From contig NZ_FPIP01000012.1 in NCBI RefSeq assembly GCF_900119075.1, positions 1 to 64,000 on the forward strand: a stretch of DNA of 64,000 bases, given 5' to 3'. The DNA comes from Ruminococcus flavefaciens (GTDB taxonomy: Bacteria > Bacillota > Clostridia > Oscillospirales > Ruminococcaceae). This document shows positions 16,607 to 25,667 of the stretch, one piece after another (position 1 is the stretch's first letter; every line of letters starts with the position of its first letter). The position numbers and the translations under genes were made by a program. The notes under the pieces were generated by a model. It worked only from the letters and a program-made list of their open reading frames with translations. It was not told the origin of the DNA and did no database searches.

Positions 16607-16725
16607 ATCTCGTGAGATACAATTCCTTTTCCTCTTATCTCACCATACATATAATATCATTTCAACCTCTAATTGTCCTCTAATTTATCTCTAATTAATC
16701 TCTATTTTTCTCTATTTTATCTCTA
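16607..16725 (-). promoter_or_regulatory. Phased operator array and promoter of the solute-binding-protein operon
   Basis: CTCT cores of a unit reading roughly TATCTCTAATT (minus strand AATTAGAGATA) begin at 16667, 16678, 16689, 16700, 16710 and 16721, so they repeat every 10-11 bases on one face of the helix. A minus-strand promoter AGGACA (16674-16679), 17 bases, TATTAT (16651-16656) overlaps the downstream edge. The -35 is poor, as in activator-dependent promoters. A palindromic TATCTCGTGAGATA lies at 16607-16620. OmpR-type regulators bind such direct repeats. Confidence 0.6.
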
Positions 16726-16827
16726 AGCTCTGCTTATAAATATTTTAAGCCGCTTTTTTATTCAATGAAAAATTATGTACAACCTGACGAAATTAGGCAC
16801 AATAATGCAGTCCTAAATATTTTCCCC

Positions 16828-16857
16828 TTGATTTGTCTGCCCATATCATCGTATAAT
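16828..16857 (+). promoter_or_regulatory. Promoter of the large membrane protein gene
   Basis: TTGATT (16828-16833), an 18-base spacer and TATAAT (16852-16857), about 145 bases upstream of the start at 17003. Together with the divergent array it accounts for most of the 446-base spacer. Confidence 0.55.
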
Positions 16858-17002
16858 ATAAAAGATATAATGCTCCTGCCTGCCGCTGATTACCAAAATT
16901 TTTGCCGTACAAAAATTTTTTTCAAAAAAGGTGAGAGTTTTCGCATTTTTATTCGTCTAATTAATAGATACACTATAATCTTCAAAAGGAGAGCTTCTTA
17001 AT

Positions 17003-19312
17003 ATGCTTTTATCTGCTGTTATCCCGATGATATGCTTCTGCGCAGCATTTGGTGCTGACGCTGTTCTCGGGAAGAAATTCGCAGGCGATAAAAAAATCGC
17101 TGAAACTGCGGGAAAATTCCGAAAAAAACTTGTTGGTGCAGTCTGTGTGCTCATCTGCGTATTTATTCTGCTCTGCGCCGTAGCCTCCGCAAATATGATA
17201 AACGGCGAAAGCGGTCTTTCCGCTGCTGCTGTGACAGCCGTAAGCCTGCTGACTTTCTCGGCTATGACAGCCGACCGTTATGCAGGCGAAAAAACAGCAA
17301 AGCTTCTGAAAAGAGGCGCTGTATGGGCTTTGATATTCATTGCCGCCGAGGTCTTCATATTCAACGGAAAGTGCTTCGGAACAATATACGTAAACGAGCC
17401 TGTCTCACCTTATGATATAGAGATATCGGGCTCAGGTGAGACCGAAAACGAAGATGAGCTCAGCCTGACAGGCTACACAAAGCTTATCTTAACCGACCTG
17501 CCCGACAATATAAACGATATCGAAATGGAGCTTGACGGCGAAAAGGACATCTCCCCCGTTGATATAAAGCTCAGTATCACTGACGACAACCTTTCCTCCC
17601 GAGAGTATACGCTCCAGCACAAGCGCGTAAGCTGCTGTGATACAAAGCTTTCCATGAGCTTCAAGCCATACGGAAAGCTCCGCAGTATCATCATAAGCTT
17701 TGACGGCGTGGACAAAAAGCTCATTATCCGCAATATCCGAGTCCTGAGCAAGCCTGCCTACGCTTTCTCCAATACACGATTCTTCGTACTGCTTGCAGCA
17801 GCACTGATACTTATCGCAATAAAGGTATACAGGTTCTACGAGGTCACCTATGACAGCAGAAAGAACTCGCATATCATCGCTGTTGCGGCAATGATGCTGC
17901 TTGTAGTGTTTACGGGCTATTTTTTCAGCGTTCCCGACCAGACTATACGTGAATATTCTCCCGAAGCCGACTACCTGGACGATCCATATGCGGCGACTTT
18001 GAAGGCTTTCATAAAAGGACAGGTATATCTCGACGTTAAAGCCGATCCTGCGCTGGAGACTCTCGATAATACCTACGACGACAGCGAAAGAGCCGACAAG
18101 GGAGTCAGTTTCCTCTGGGATTACGCCTACTATAAGGGACATTATTACTGCTATTTCGGAGCTGCTCCCGTTGTGACCTTCTATTATCCCTATTATAAGC
18201 TCACAGGCGGCATTCCCACTATGGCTTCGGCTAACAATTTCTTTATGGTAATGGGACTGCTTTTCATGTGCCTGACTATCCTTTCGGCAATAAAGCTTCT
18301 GAAAGTCAAGCCGAATCTGCTGCTTTTACTGCTGCTCATGCCTACTGCGGCAGCGACCATAGGCATATGGTTCTCGGGAAACTGCATAGACAGATACACC
18401 CTGCCCTCGGTAACAGGACTGTGCTACATCATGCTGTGCCTTGCTTCAGGAATGACCGCGCTGAACGCAAAAAACAAGAAGCTAAAGCCGCTCCTGCTGT
18501 TCATAAGCGGTGCAGCCTTAGCCCTCTGCGCAGCTTCAAGACCTACTATAGCCCTTTGTGCGGCTGTGCTCATTCCCTATTTCTGGCGAGTTCTATTTGA
18601 TAAGAACGAAAAGCTCCCGTGGAGACTGTCCCTTGCGGCAAGCTTTTTAGTTCCCCTTGCAATTGGCGCTGTAATTATCATGAAATACAATGCGGCACGT
18701 TTTGATTCGCCATTCCAGTTCGGTGCGATATACCAGCTGACTATCAGCAATGCAGGAGCAAACAAGCTCTCGCTGGCACGTATCCCCGATACTATAATAC
18801 ACTATTTCGTTCATCCGCCGAGACTGAGAACCTCTTTCCCGTTTATTGAGACAGCTCCCGTATATATGGAGAATTACACGGCATATACCTATATATCCTC
18901 AGGCTGCGGAGTTCTCATGTATCCTGTAATCATGTTCGGAGCATTCATGCTGCCCTATGCCTTCGGAAAGAAGTCAAAGGAGCAGTCAGACAAAAACAGA
19001 CGTCAGCTTGTCTGGATATGCCTTGCGGTATCATTTATAACAGCATGGCTGGATATGTCGCTGGGCGGCATAGTTACCCATTATTTATTTGATTTCACAC
19101 CTATGCTGTTCCTTGTGACCATGCTGGGAATATTCCGCGGCTGTGATAAGCCTCACGAAAACAAGGGCAGATATATCCTTGCAGGTGTTTCCATGGCGGC
19201 AACTATAATATTCACGCTGGCGCTTTGTCTGGATATAGGCGACGGCGGTCTTATCAGACACTGTCCGCAGTTCCTTGACAGAGCGGAAGACCTGCTGATA
19301 TTCTGGCAGTAA
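17003..19312 (+). CDS. Large polytopic membrane protein of unknown function
   Basis: 769 residues with AAAGGAGAG before the ATG. About four membrane helices lie in the first 125 residues, then an extracytoplasmic beta-rich region (about 135-255), then about nine more helices. After helix five comes a polar stretch with YYKGHYYCYFGAAPVVTFYYPYYKLTGG, and near the end MSLGGIVTHYLFDFTPML. The layout suggests a GT-C-like or polymer-related envelope protein, but I do not recognise the family. It is transcribed alone and ends at the second copy of the structured element. Confidence 0.6.
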   Translation: MLLSAVIPMICFCAAFGADAVLGKKFAGDKKIAETAGKFRKKLVGAVCVLICVFILLCAVASANMINGESGLSAAAVTAVSLLTFSAMTADRYAGEKTAKLLKRGAVWALIFIAAEVFIFNGKCFGTIYVNEPVSPYDIEISGSGETENEDELSLTGYTKLILTDLPDNINDIEMELDGEKDISPVDIKLSITDDNLSSREYTLQHKRVSCCDTKLSMSFKPYGKLRSIIISFDGVDKKLIIRNIRVLSKPAYAFSNTRFFVLLAAALILIAIKVYRFYEVTYDSRKNSHIIAVAAMMLLVVFTGYFFSVPDQTIREYSPEADYLDDPYAATLKAFIKGQVYLDVKADPALETLDNTYDDSERADKGVSFLWDYAYYKGHYYCYFGAAPVVTFYYPYYKLTGGIPTMASANNFFMVMGLLFMCLTILSAIKLLKVKPNLLLLLLLMPTAAATIGIWFSGNCIDRYTLPSVTGLCYIMLCLASGMTALNAKNKKLKPLLLFISGAALALCAASRPTIALCAAVLIPYFWRVLFDKNEKLPWRLSLAASFLVPLAIGAVIIMKYNAARFDSPFQFGAIYQLTISNAGANKLSLARIPDTIIHYFVHPPRLRTSFPFIETAPVYMENYTAYTYISSGCGVLMYPVIMFGAFMLPYAFGKKSKEQSDKNRRQLVWICLAVSFITAWLDMSLGGIVTHYLFDFTPMLFLVTMLGIFRGCDKPHENKGRYILAGVSMAATIIFTLALCLDIGDGGLIRHCPQFLDRAEDLLIFWQ

Positions 19313-19320
19313 ATATGACA

Positions 19321-19685
19321 AAAACACCCGAAAGCTTAACCATGATACTCATATAGAAGTTTTATAATTATTATTGAGAGAACCCCTTTTGAAAAAGGGG
19401 CTTCTCTCAAACTCTCTCCCTAAAACTTTAGTTTTGTTTTTTCACAGATAGGGCGCACCTGCATTTTTGCAGGTCTTTTTTTATTTAAGGAGCGCCCTAT
19501 CTGCGAAAAAACCAGATAAAAGTCTTTGGAAAGGGGTATGGGGGTGACTCCCCGCAGTGCGGGGAGATGTCACGCAGTGACAGAGGGGCGCGCCTCTGTC
19601 AGAGGAACCTTTCCTCAGAAAGGTTTCCCCCATAATTAACTGTAAGCTTCTATATAAGTGTTGCGGTTATGCTTTCGGGTGTTTT
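19321..19685. repeat. Structured palindromic element (copy 2) inside a second locus-specific stem
   Basis: Outer arms AAAACACCCGAAAGCTTAACC (19321-19341) and the matching arm at 19665-19685 pair over 21 bases with one mismatch and have a sequence unrelated to the outer arms of copy 1. Inside are imperfect subterminal inverted repeats (ATATAGAAG near both ends) and the 267-base core 19369-19635, which differs from copy 1 by only two substitutions that I see (AAGAAGCG/AAGGAGCG and CTCCGTC/CTCTGTC). It lies just past the stop of the + gene and before the convergent TtcA-like gene. Confidence 0.85.
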
Positions 19686-19727
19686 CTGTAATTATTGAGT
19701 AGTGATTAGTGCATAGCAATTAGAATT

Positions 19728-19756
19728 TGCAGGGGCGGATAATATCCGCCCCTACA
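19728..19756. repeat. REP-like palindrome
   Basis: GCAGGGGCGGAT paired with ATCCGCCCCTAC, part of a family seen many times in this window. It lies 4 bases past the stop of the minus-strand rhodanese-TtcA gene and may act as its terminator. The preceding TAGTGATTAGTG is the AT-rich partner sequence that accompanies several other copies. Confidence 0.7.
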
Positions 19757-19759
19757 GGC

Positions 19760-20872
19760 TCAATATCTATCGGTGAAACGGTGAACTCCCTCGTTATCCT
19801 TATAAGCTATGACCGTATTCACATTGACATTTTCCACGCTTCGGAAGATATTCTTCTCCACCTGCGGATTCACCTTTTTCAGCTCAGCGATGAGGTTCTT
19901 TATCTCCAGACGCTTTGACACGGAACGGCTGTCGGGCTCGCAGGTAGTGCAGGTATCAGTGAACTTGCAGGCGCACTGTATGAAATGCAGGTCGTTGTAG
20001 TCACGCCAGTGCTTTATCTCAGCCTCGCGTACAAGATACAGCGGTCTTATCAGTTCCATGCCCTCAAAGTTGGTGCTGTGGAGCTTCGGCATCATGGTCT
20101 GTACCTGTCCGCCGTAGAGCATACCCATGAGGATTGTCTCGATAACGTCGTCAAAATGATGTCCCAGAGCTATCTTGTTGCAGCCCAGCGCCTTTGCGTG
20201 ACTGTAGAGGTAGCCCCTCCTCATTCTCGCGCATATGTAGCAGGGATTCTTCTCGATATTGTATACCGAATCAAAGATATCCGACTCGAAAATATGAACT
20301 GGTATAGACATTGAACGGGCGTTTTCCTCTATAACACGGCGGTTCTCGGGACTGTAGCCCGGATCCATAACAAGGAACACCACCTCGAACGGAAACTTGT
20401 CATGGCGTTTCAGCTCCTGAAAGAGCTTTGCCATGAGCATTGAGTCCTTACCGCCTGAGATACAGACAGCTATTTTATCATTTGGCTGTACCAGCTCATA
20501 CTCGTTTATAGCCTTGGTGAACTTGCACCATATGGACTTCTTGAACTTCTTACGCAGGCTCAGCTCCACCGCTTCTGTGACGTCGCGCTGCTCCATTTTG
20601 CCGCGGAGCCATTCCACATAGCCCCCTGCCAGCTCATAGGCGTCATAGCCCTTGTCGCAGAGCTGTTCGGCGATATCGCCGCTGATGATGCCGCCCTTGC
20701 AGTATATGATTATTTTCCTGTCACGGGGAAGCTCCGCTGTAAGCACCTGCTCCTGCGGAATATTCACAGCTCCGCTGATATGTCCGTACTCAAAGGCGGA
20801 GCTGTCGCGGATATCCACAAGCATTGCGTCCCCGAAGTCTTTCAGCTCTGCGGCAGTAATAGTCCTGCTCAT
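19760..20872 (-). CDS. Rhodanese fused to TtcA-like PP-loop sulfurtransferase
   Basis: 370 residues. Residues 1-95 are a rhodanese domain with the persulfide cysteine C58 in IIYCKGG. Residues about 105-340 are a TtcA-type PP-loop domain with SGGKDS (139-144), the Cys pair in NPCYICARMRRG and CKFTDTC nearby, which in TtcA-type enzymes hold an Fe-S cluster. TtcA makes 2-thiocytidine at tRNA position 32. The fusion would put the sulfur donor on the enzyme itself. It overlaps the histidine kinase gene upstream by 4 bases. Another thiolation target is possible. Confidence 0.8.
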   Translation of the reverse strand: MSRTITAAELKDFGDAMLVDIRDSSAFEYGHISGAVNIPQEQVLTAELPRDRKIIIYCKGGIISGDIAEQLCDKGYDAYELAGGYVEWLRGKMEQRDVTEAVELSLRKKFKKSIWCKFTKAINEYELVQPNDKIAVCISGGKDSMLMAKLFQELKRHDKFPFEVVFLVMDPGYSPENRRVIEENARSMSIPVHIFESDIFDSVYNIEKNPCYICARMRRGYLYSHAKALGCNKIALGHHFDDVIETILMGMLYGGQVQTMMPKLHSTNFEGMELIRPLYLVREAEIKHWRDYNDLHFIQCACKFTDTCTTCEPDSRSVSKRLEIKNLIAELKKVNPQVEKNIFRSVENVNVNTVIAYKDNEGVHRFTDRY

Positions 20873-22572
20873 ATATTTTCTCCTTGTTCGTTGTTTTTCT
20901 TCTCAATGGGCAGCTCAATGGTAAATGTAGTTCCCTTGCCCGATTCGCTGTCCACATGAACAGTGCCGTTGTGGTACATAACGCCGTGCTTTACAATGGA
21001 AAGTCCCAGACCTGTGCCCTTTATCTTACGTGAGCGGCTCTTGTCAACGCGGTAGAAACGTTCGAAGATACGCCCGATATGCTGCTTTGGTATACCGATA
21101 CCGGTATCGCTGACGGTGATTATAGCACGCTTTGGCGCGTGGGAAATCTTCACGTCCAGCTTTCCGCCGCTGACGTTGTACTTTATGCCGTTGTCGCAGA
21201 GATTGTACATCACCTCGCTGAGGATAGTCCTGCTGCCCATAAGTGAGACCTTCTCCCCTGTGAGTGAAACAGCCACGCCCTTTTCCTCGGCGCTGAGCTT
21301 CAGACGTCCAATCACTTCCTCTGCCAGTGAATAGAGCTCAACGCTCTCATTCTCATGGGGAGCGGAGTCCTCGTCAAGCTTGGACAGGGAGATGATATCG
21401 TTGATAAGGTTGATGAGCCTTTCTGCTTCGCCGCGGATATTGCCGCCGAACTGCACAACGTCCTCAGGCTGAACCATACCGCTTGCAAGCATATCCGCCG
21501 TGCCGTAGATAGTAGTCAGCGGAGTTTTCAGCTCATGGGATACATTTGAGGTAAACTCGCGGCGCATGGTCTCAAGCTCCTGCTTTTCGGTAACGTCCAT
21601 GATGAATACCACCAGTCCGCAGACCATGTCTATGCTGTTTGCAGGGCTGGCGATGACCTCGCGCTGACCGCCGCCTGTTCTAAGTATGCACTCGGAGCGC
21701 CTGCCGCCCAGTGCGTTCAGCAGGCAGCGGCGGAAAATATCGGAGTTATTGAGAGCGTAAATGCTCTGTCCCATGGTGAAGCTGCCTGTGCCCAGAAGCT
21801 TCAGCGCCGCTGTATTGCAGGCAAGCACCATGAGCTTGGGATCTGCGATTATGAGTCCCTCGCTCATGCTCTCGGTCATAAGGCTGAACTGCTCTCGCCT
21901 GCTCTGTATCTCGTCCATTTGTCGGCTGACCTTGTGATTCTGAGTACGCAGCTTTTCCAGCAGGGGCGCCAGCTCCTTGTAGTTCTTCTGCGCGTCGGGA
22001 TGTTCAAGGTCTATATCGTTGATAGGCTTGACGATATTGCGTGAAACAGCACTTGCGGAAAGCGCCGAGAACAGCGCAGCTGCCGCAAGGATAAGCAGTA
22101 TTGGATTTATAAGCTTTAAAAACTGCGCGGTAAATGAGCTGTGGGCTCCCGAAACTCTGATAACAGAACCGTCGCTGAGCCTTACTGCGTGGTTCACGGT
22201 CTTTTTCATTATTGTCTCGGAGTAGCGTGATGAGCTGCCCTCTCCTGTTTGAAGAGCCTGCGCTATCTCCTCACGGTCGGCATGGTTTTCAAGGGAATCG
22301 GCGTCCTTGTCGGTGTCAAATTTTACCGTACCGCCGCTGTCTATCCATGTCACGCGGATATTCTCGGAAAATTCGGTATCTAAGAGATAATCGCTGCCGC
22401 CCTTTTCCACGGCAGAAGCTATGAGCCGCGCCTCATTTCCTACCTGCTCCGCAGCCAGCTCCGCAGTCTTGTTGTTCATCAGCACAGTAATGAGCAGCAT
22501 TACCGCTATTACGGATATACCGCAGATAGACACGATACTCAGGAATATTTTCTTAGTCACTGCTCTCGTCAC
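20869..22572 (-). CDS. PhoR-like sensor histidine kinase
   Basis: 567 residues. Two membrane helices (about 9-31 and 154-175) enclose a sensor of about 120 residues. A PAS-like region (about 228-330, ESMSEGLIIADPKLMVLACN) precedes the HisKA box SHELKTPLTT with H346, then the ATPase motifs NLCDNGIKYN, VSDTGIGIP and GTGLGLSIVKH. This is the usual PhoR/WalK order, although the HAMP is weak. It overlaps the response-regulator gene by 20 bases and is followed, overlapping, by the TtcA-like gene. Confidence 0.92.
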   Translation of the reverse strand: MTRAVTKKIFLSIVSICGISVIAVMLLITVLMNNKTAELAAEQVGNEARLIASAVEKGGSDYLLDTEFSENIRVTWIDSGGTVKFDTDKDADSLENHADREEIAQALQTGEGSSSRYSETIMKKTVNHAVRLSDGSVIRVSGAHSSFTAQFLKLINPILLILAAAALFSALSASAVSRNIVKPINDIDLEHPDAQKNYKELAPLLEKLRTQNHKVSRQMDEIQSRREQFSLMTESMSEGLIIADPKLMVLACNTAALKLLGTGSFTMGQSIYALNNSDIFRRCLLNALGGRRSECILRTGGGQREVIASPANSIDMVCGLVVFIMDVTEKQELETMRREFTSNVSHELKTPLTTIYGTADMLASGMVQPEDVVQFGGNIRGEAERLINLINDIISLSKLDEDSAPHENESVELYSLAEEVIGRLKLSAEEKGVAVSLTGEKVSLMGSRTILSEVMYNLCDNGIKYNVSGGKLDVKISHAPKRAIITVSDTGIGIPKQHIGRIFERFYRVDKSRSRKIKGTGLGLSIVKHGVMYHNGTVHVDSESGKGTTFTIELPIEKKNNEQGENI

Positions 22573-23236
22573 CTGCCTTGTAGCCCACGCCGCGGATAGT
22601 CTGTATCAGTTCGCCGCAGCTCCCCAGCTTTGAGCGGAGAGTCCTTATATGAACGTCAACGGTACGGCTCTCGCCTGAGAAGTCGTAGCCCCATATCTCG
22701 CGGAGAAGCCTGTCACGGGAGAAGACCTCCCCCTTGTTCTTGACCAGAAGCAGCAGCATATCGTACTCCTTGAGGGTGAGGGAGACCTTTTCGCCGTCGG
22801 CAAACACCTCATGCTTCGAGGGATAGATACACAGTCCCGCAAGCTCCAGCTTTTCGCTCTCCGAGGGGATATCAGCCGTGCGGCGCAGAAGCGCCTTTAT
22901 ACGGGACATAAGCTCCCTCATGCCAAAGGGCTTGGCGATGTAGTCGTCGGCACCGCTGTCAAGCCCCTCTACCTTGTCAAGCTCGGTGTCCTTTGCGGTC
23001 AGCATTATCACAGGGAGCTTCCTTGTTTCGGGAGCGCTGCGGAGCTTTTTAAGCACCGTCAGACCGTCCTCCTCGGGCAGCATTCTGTCAAGGAGCAGCA
23101 GCTCGGGGAGCTGTCTTGCCATAGCCTCGCGGAGAGCGCCGGGCGTCTCGAAGCCCTCTGCCTCCATGCCGCTGTTTCTCAGGGCATACAGCACGAAATC
23201 GCGGATACCATGTTCATCTTCAAGCATATATATCAT
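22553..23236 (-). CDS. PhoB-like response regulator
   Basis: 227 residues. The receiver carries the acidic pocket (E6, D7), phosphoacceptor D50 in LLLLDRMLP and Lys in IAKPFG; the winged helix ends TIRGVGYKAG. It is first in the regulator, kinase, TtcA-like gene unit. The pairing is PhoB/PhoR-like, but without pst or phoU genes nearby the signal cannot be assigned to phosphate. The start follows GGAAA. Confidence 0.92.
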   Translation of the reverse strand: MIYMLEDEHGIRDFVLYALRNSGMEAEGFETPGALREAMARQLPELLLLDRMLPEEDGLTVLKKLRSAPETRKLPVIMLTAKDTELDKVEGLDSGADDYIAKPFGMRELMSRIKALLRRTADIPSESEKLELAGLCIYPSKHEVFADGEKVSLTLKEYDMLLLLVKNKGEVFSRDRLLREIWGYDFSGESRTVDVHIRTLRSKLGSCGELIQTIRGVGYKAGDESSD

Positions 23237-23270
23237 AAATTTTCCTTTCGGTCAAGTTATAAGTGAATAG

Positions 23271-23332
23271 TGCAGGGAACGCCTTGCAAGTGAAGGCGTT
23301 CCCTAAACGGGCGGATAATATCCGCCCCTACT
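23271..23332. repeat. Two adjacent REP-like palindromes
   Basis: AGGGAACGCCTT/AAGGCGTTCCCT followed by GGGCGGATAATATCCGCCC lie in the spacer between divergent genes. The remaining spacer to 23441 shows nothing recognisable. Confidence 0.65.
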
Positions 23333-23441
23333 AAATAATATTATACGTGATAAGTTCGGCAAATTCAACCCCTATGTTAAAAACAGCCGAAAATCTGAGA
23401 CTGTGCGCCATAAAATTTTTGTGTATTTTTTAAAAGAATAG

Positions 23442-23470
23442 TTGAATTTTTCAGCCGTTTGTGTTATACT
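23442..23470 (+). promoter_or_regulatory. Promoter of the 23.5-27.4 kb gene run
   Basis: TTGAAT (23442-23447), a 17-base spacer and TATACT (23465-23470), about 80 bases upstream of the first gene. Confidence 0.65.
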
Positions 23471-23549
23471 GTAATGTGCAGACTTATGCAACTTTTAATA
23501 TATCCGCCCTGCGCCAAGGCGCTTTTTCGGACGGAAGAACGGAGTAATC

Positions 23550-23888
23550 ATGAACCTTTTAAATATGCTTGATTCTATTGCACAGATATCCGACGCTGAG
23601 CACCCCTCAATATTCCCATTCGGTTTTTCTATGCATATCGCACTTGCTATCATATCGGTCATTTTCTTTGCTTACAGATTCGCAACGCAGAAAAGACCTT
23701 TCCAGCTCATTTTCGCTATCGCTCCGCCTATTTCCCTTGCTCTCTGGATATCCGACAATAAAACCCTTTTCTACGCTGTCGGACTCATCGAGTTCATTCT
23801 CATTCTCGCAGCACTGATATCCACTTTCATCTGCAAGCCGAAAAAGGCTGAGGAAGCTGCTGACGCTAAGAAAAGCGAGGAGAAATAA
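23550..23888 (+). CDS. Small three-helix membrane protein
   Basis: 112 residues with three hydrophobic segments (about 26-44, 50-67, 71-93) and a charged Lys/Glu/Ala tail (KKAEEAADAKKSEEK). The N-terminus is short and polar. No family is recognised. It is first in the + run that includes proB and proA and is separated from the dehydrogenase gene by 3 bases, so it is co-transcribed. Confidence 0.65.
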   Translation: MNLLNMLDSIAQISDAEHPSIFPFGFSMHIALAIISVIFFAYRFATQKRPFQLIFAIAPPISLALWISDNKTLFYAVGLIEFILILAALISTFICKPKKAEEAADAKKSEEK

Positions 23889-23891
23889 GCC

Positions 23892-24842
23892 GTGAAAATA
23901 GCTGTTCTCGACTGGTATACCGTAAATATCAGCGGCGATATCCCCACCACTCAGCTTGAAGAGCTGGGCGACGTGAAGATAATCCCCCTCACCAAGCCCG
24001 AGGAGACTGCCGCTAATATCGGCGACGCAGACATAGTCCTCTGCAACAAGGTGCTCATTACCAAGGAAGTAATGGACGCCTGCCCAAACATAAAATATGT
24101 AGGTCTTTTCGCTACAGGATTCAATAACGTGGATATAGACTATGCCGCACAGAAGGGCATAGCTGTCTGCAATGCAGGTCAGTATTCCACAAACGCCGTA
24201 GCTCAGCAGACCTTCGCATACATACTCGACCGCTTCAGCCGTGTAAGAGACTATGATACTGCCGTAAAAAACGGCGAATGGGAGCGCTCTCCTGCGTTCT
24301 CTTACTTCCCCGTCCCCACCTCGGAGCTTGCAGGCAAGACTCTCTCCATAGTGGGTTTCGGCTCTATCGGCAGAAAAGTAGCCGAGATAGGCTCGGCATT
24401 CGGCATGAACATCGTGGTAAGCACAAGAACTCAGCCAAAGGACTGCCCATACGAGGTCACTGACCTTTTCACAGCCGCAGAAAAAGCCGATGTTCTCACA
24501 TTCCACTGCCCTCTCACGGACAAGACCGCAGGCATCATCAACAAGGAGCTTTTCTCACATATGAAGTCCTCTGCTATGCTGGTGAATACATCACGCGGCG
24601 GAGTAGTGAACGAGGCAGACCTTGCAGAAGCTCTCAACAGCGGAAAGATAGCCGCCGCATACCTTGACGTGTTGGTAAAGGAGCCGATGTCTCCCGATAC
24701 GCCGTTAAAGGGCGCAAAAAACTGCGTTATCACTCCTCACACCGCATGGGCTCCGCTGGAGACAAGACAGCGCCTTGTGGATATCGTATGCGATAACATC
24801 AGGGCTTGGCAGAACGGCTCACCGAAAAACAAAGTCAACTGA
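23892..24842 (+). CDS. D-2-hydroxyacid dehydrogenase, NAD-dependent
   Basis: 316 residues, starting with GTG, with GAGGAG 9 bases upstream. The NAD-binding fingerprint is GFGSIGRKVAEIG (about residues 155-167). The catalytic set is present: Arg in NTSRGGVVNE, Glu in LDVLVKEP and His in TPHTAW. The family reduces 2-keto acids such as hydroxypyruvate or glyoxylate. The C-terminal region and the serC gene far downstream do not settle the substrate. Confidence 0.88.
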   Translation: MKIAVLDWYTVNISGDIPTTQLEELGDVKIIPLTKPEETAANIGDADIVLCNKVLITKEVMDACPNIKYVGLFATGFNNVDIDYAAQKGIAVCNAGQYSTNAVAQQTFAYILDRFSRVRDYDTAVKNGEWERSPAFSYFPVPTSELAGKTLSIVGFGSIGRKVAEIGSAFGMNIVVSTRTQPKDCPYEVTDLFTAAEKADVLTFHCPLTDKTAGIINKELFSHMKSSAMLVNTSRGGVVNEADLAEALNSGKIAAAYLDVLVKEPMSPDTPLKGAKNCVITPHTAWAPLETRQRLVDIVCDNIRAWQNGSPKNKVN

Positions 24843-24856
24843 AAGAAGTCAGAACT

Positions 24857-25651
24857 ATGAGAAATATATCCGAAAAACAGCGTATCGTCATAAAGCTGGG
24901 CACATCTACCCTCGCCCACAAGACGGGCAAGCTCAATATACGCCGCATGACCAATCTGGTCCGCGTTATTTCCGACCTCCACAACTCGGGACGTGAGATA
25001 ATCATGGTATCCTCTGGAGCTGTAGGTCTGGGCGCAGGAAAGCTGGGACTTCCCGAAAAGCCAAAGGATACCAAGACCAAGCAGGCTGTAGCCGCTATCG
25101 GTCAGTGCGAGCTCATGCACGTTTACGACGATATGTTCGCTAAATACAGCGTTACCGTGGCGCAGATACTGCTCACAAAGGCAATAATCAACAATCCAAG
25201 CCACTGCGAGAACTTCCGCACTACCGTAGAATCGCTGGTAGGCATGGACGTTATCCCCATAGTCAACGAAAACGATACCATTGCTATAGATGAGCTGGAG
25301 CTTGAAATTGGCGAGAACGACTCACTTTCCGCTCTGGTCGCAGAGCTTTCGGGAGCTGACCTGCTTCTGATACTCTCCGACATCGACGCTCTCTACGACG
25401 GCGATCCCCGTGAAAATCCCGACGCAAAGCCAATACCTCTCGTTGAGAAGATAACTCCCGAGATAGAGGCTATGGCAGGCGGCGCAGGTACAAGTCTGGG
25501 CACAGGCGGTATGTCCACAAAGATAAACGCCGCTAAGATAGCTACAAACGCAGGCATCGACATGATAATAATGAACGGAAGAGACCCCGAAAAGCTCTAC
25601 GACCTCTTTGAGGACAAGGAGATAGGTACTCTTTTCAAGTCGCAATACTAA
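24857..25651 (+). CDS. proB: Glutamate 5-kinase
   Basis: 264 residues from the ATG at 24857 (MRNISEKQRIVIKLGTS); an in-frame ATG at 24806 lies inside the preceding gene. Motifs: IKLGTSTL, SSGAVGLGAGKL, PIVNENDTIA and the aspartokinase-like LLILSDIDALYDGDP. The enzyme phosphorylates glutamate, the first step of proline synthesis. The protein lacks the C-terminal PUA domain of the E. coli enzyme, as in many Firmicutes. The ribosome-binding site (GAAAGAAG) is weak. Confidence 0.95.
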   Translation: MRNISEKQRIVIKLGTSTLAHKTGKLNIRRMTNLVRVISDLHNSGREIIMVSSGAVGLGAGKLGLPEKPKDTKTKQAVAAIGQCELMHVYDDMFAKYSVTVAQILLTKAIINNPSHCENFRTTVESLVGMDVIPIVNENDTIAIDELELEIGENDSLSALVAELSGADLLLILSDIDALYDGDPRENPDAKPIPLVEKITPEIEAMAGGAGTSLGTGGMSTKINAAKIATNAGIDMIIMNGRDPEKLYDLFEDKEIGTLFKSQY

Positions 25652-25667
25652 GCAACAGAGGTTTACC

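Noticed and set aside
16557-17002. Phased CTCT repeats read as a simple-sequence tract
   Set aside because: The sequence between the cores varies while the 10-11 base spacing is kept, which favours binding sites over slippage; it was therefore kept as a finding.
17489-18142. A 217-codon minus-strand frame
   Set aside because: It is antisense to the large membrane protein gene, with no ribosome-binding site and a composition typical of shadow frames.
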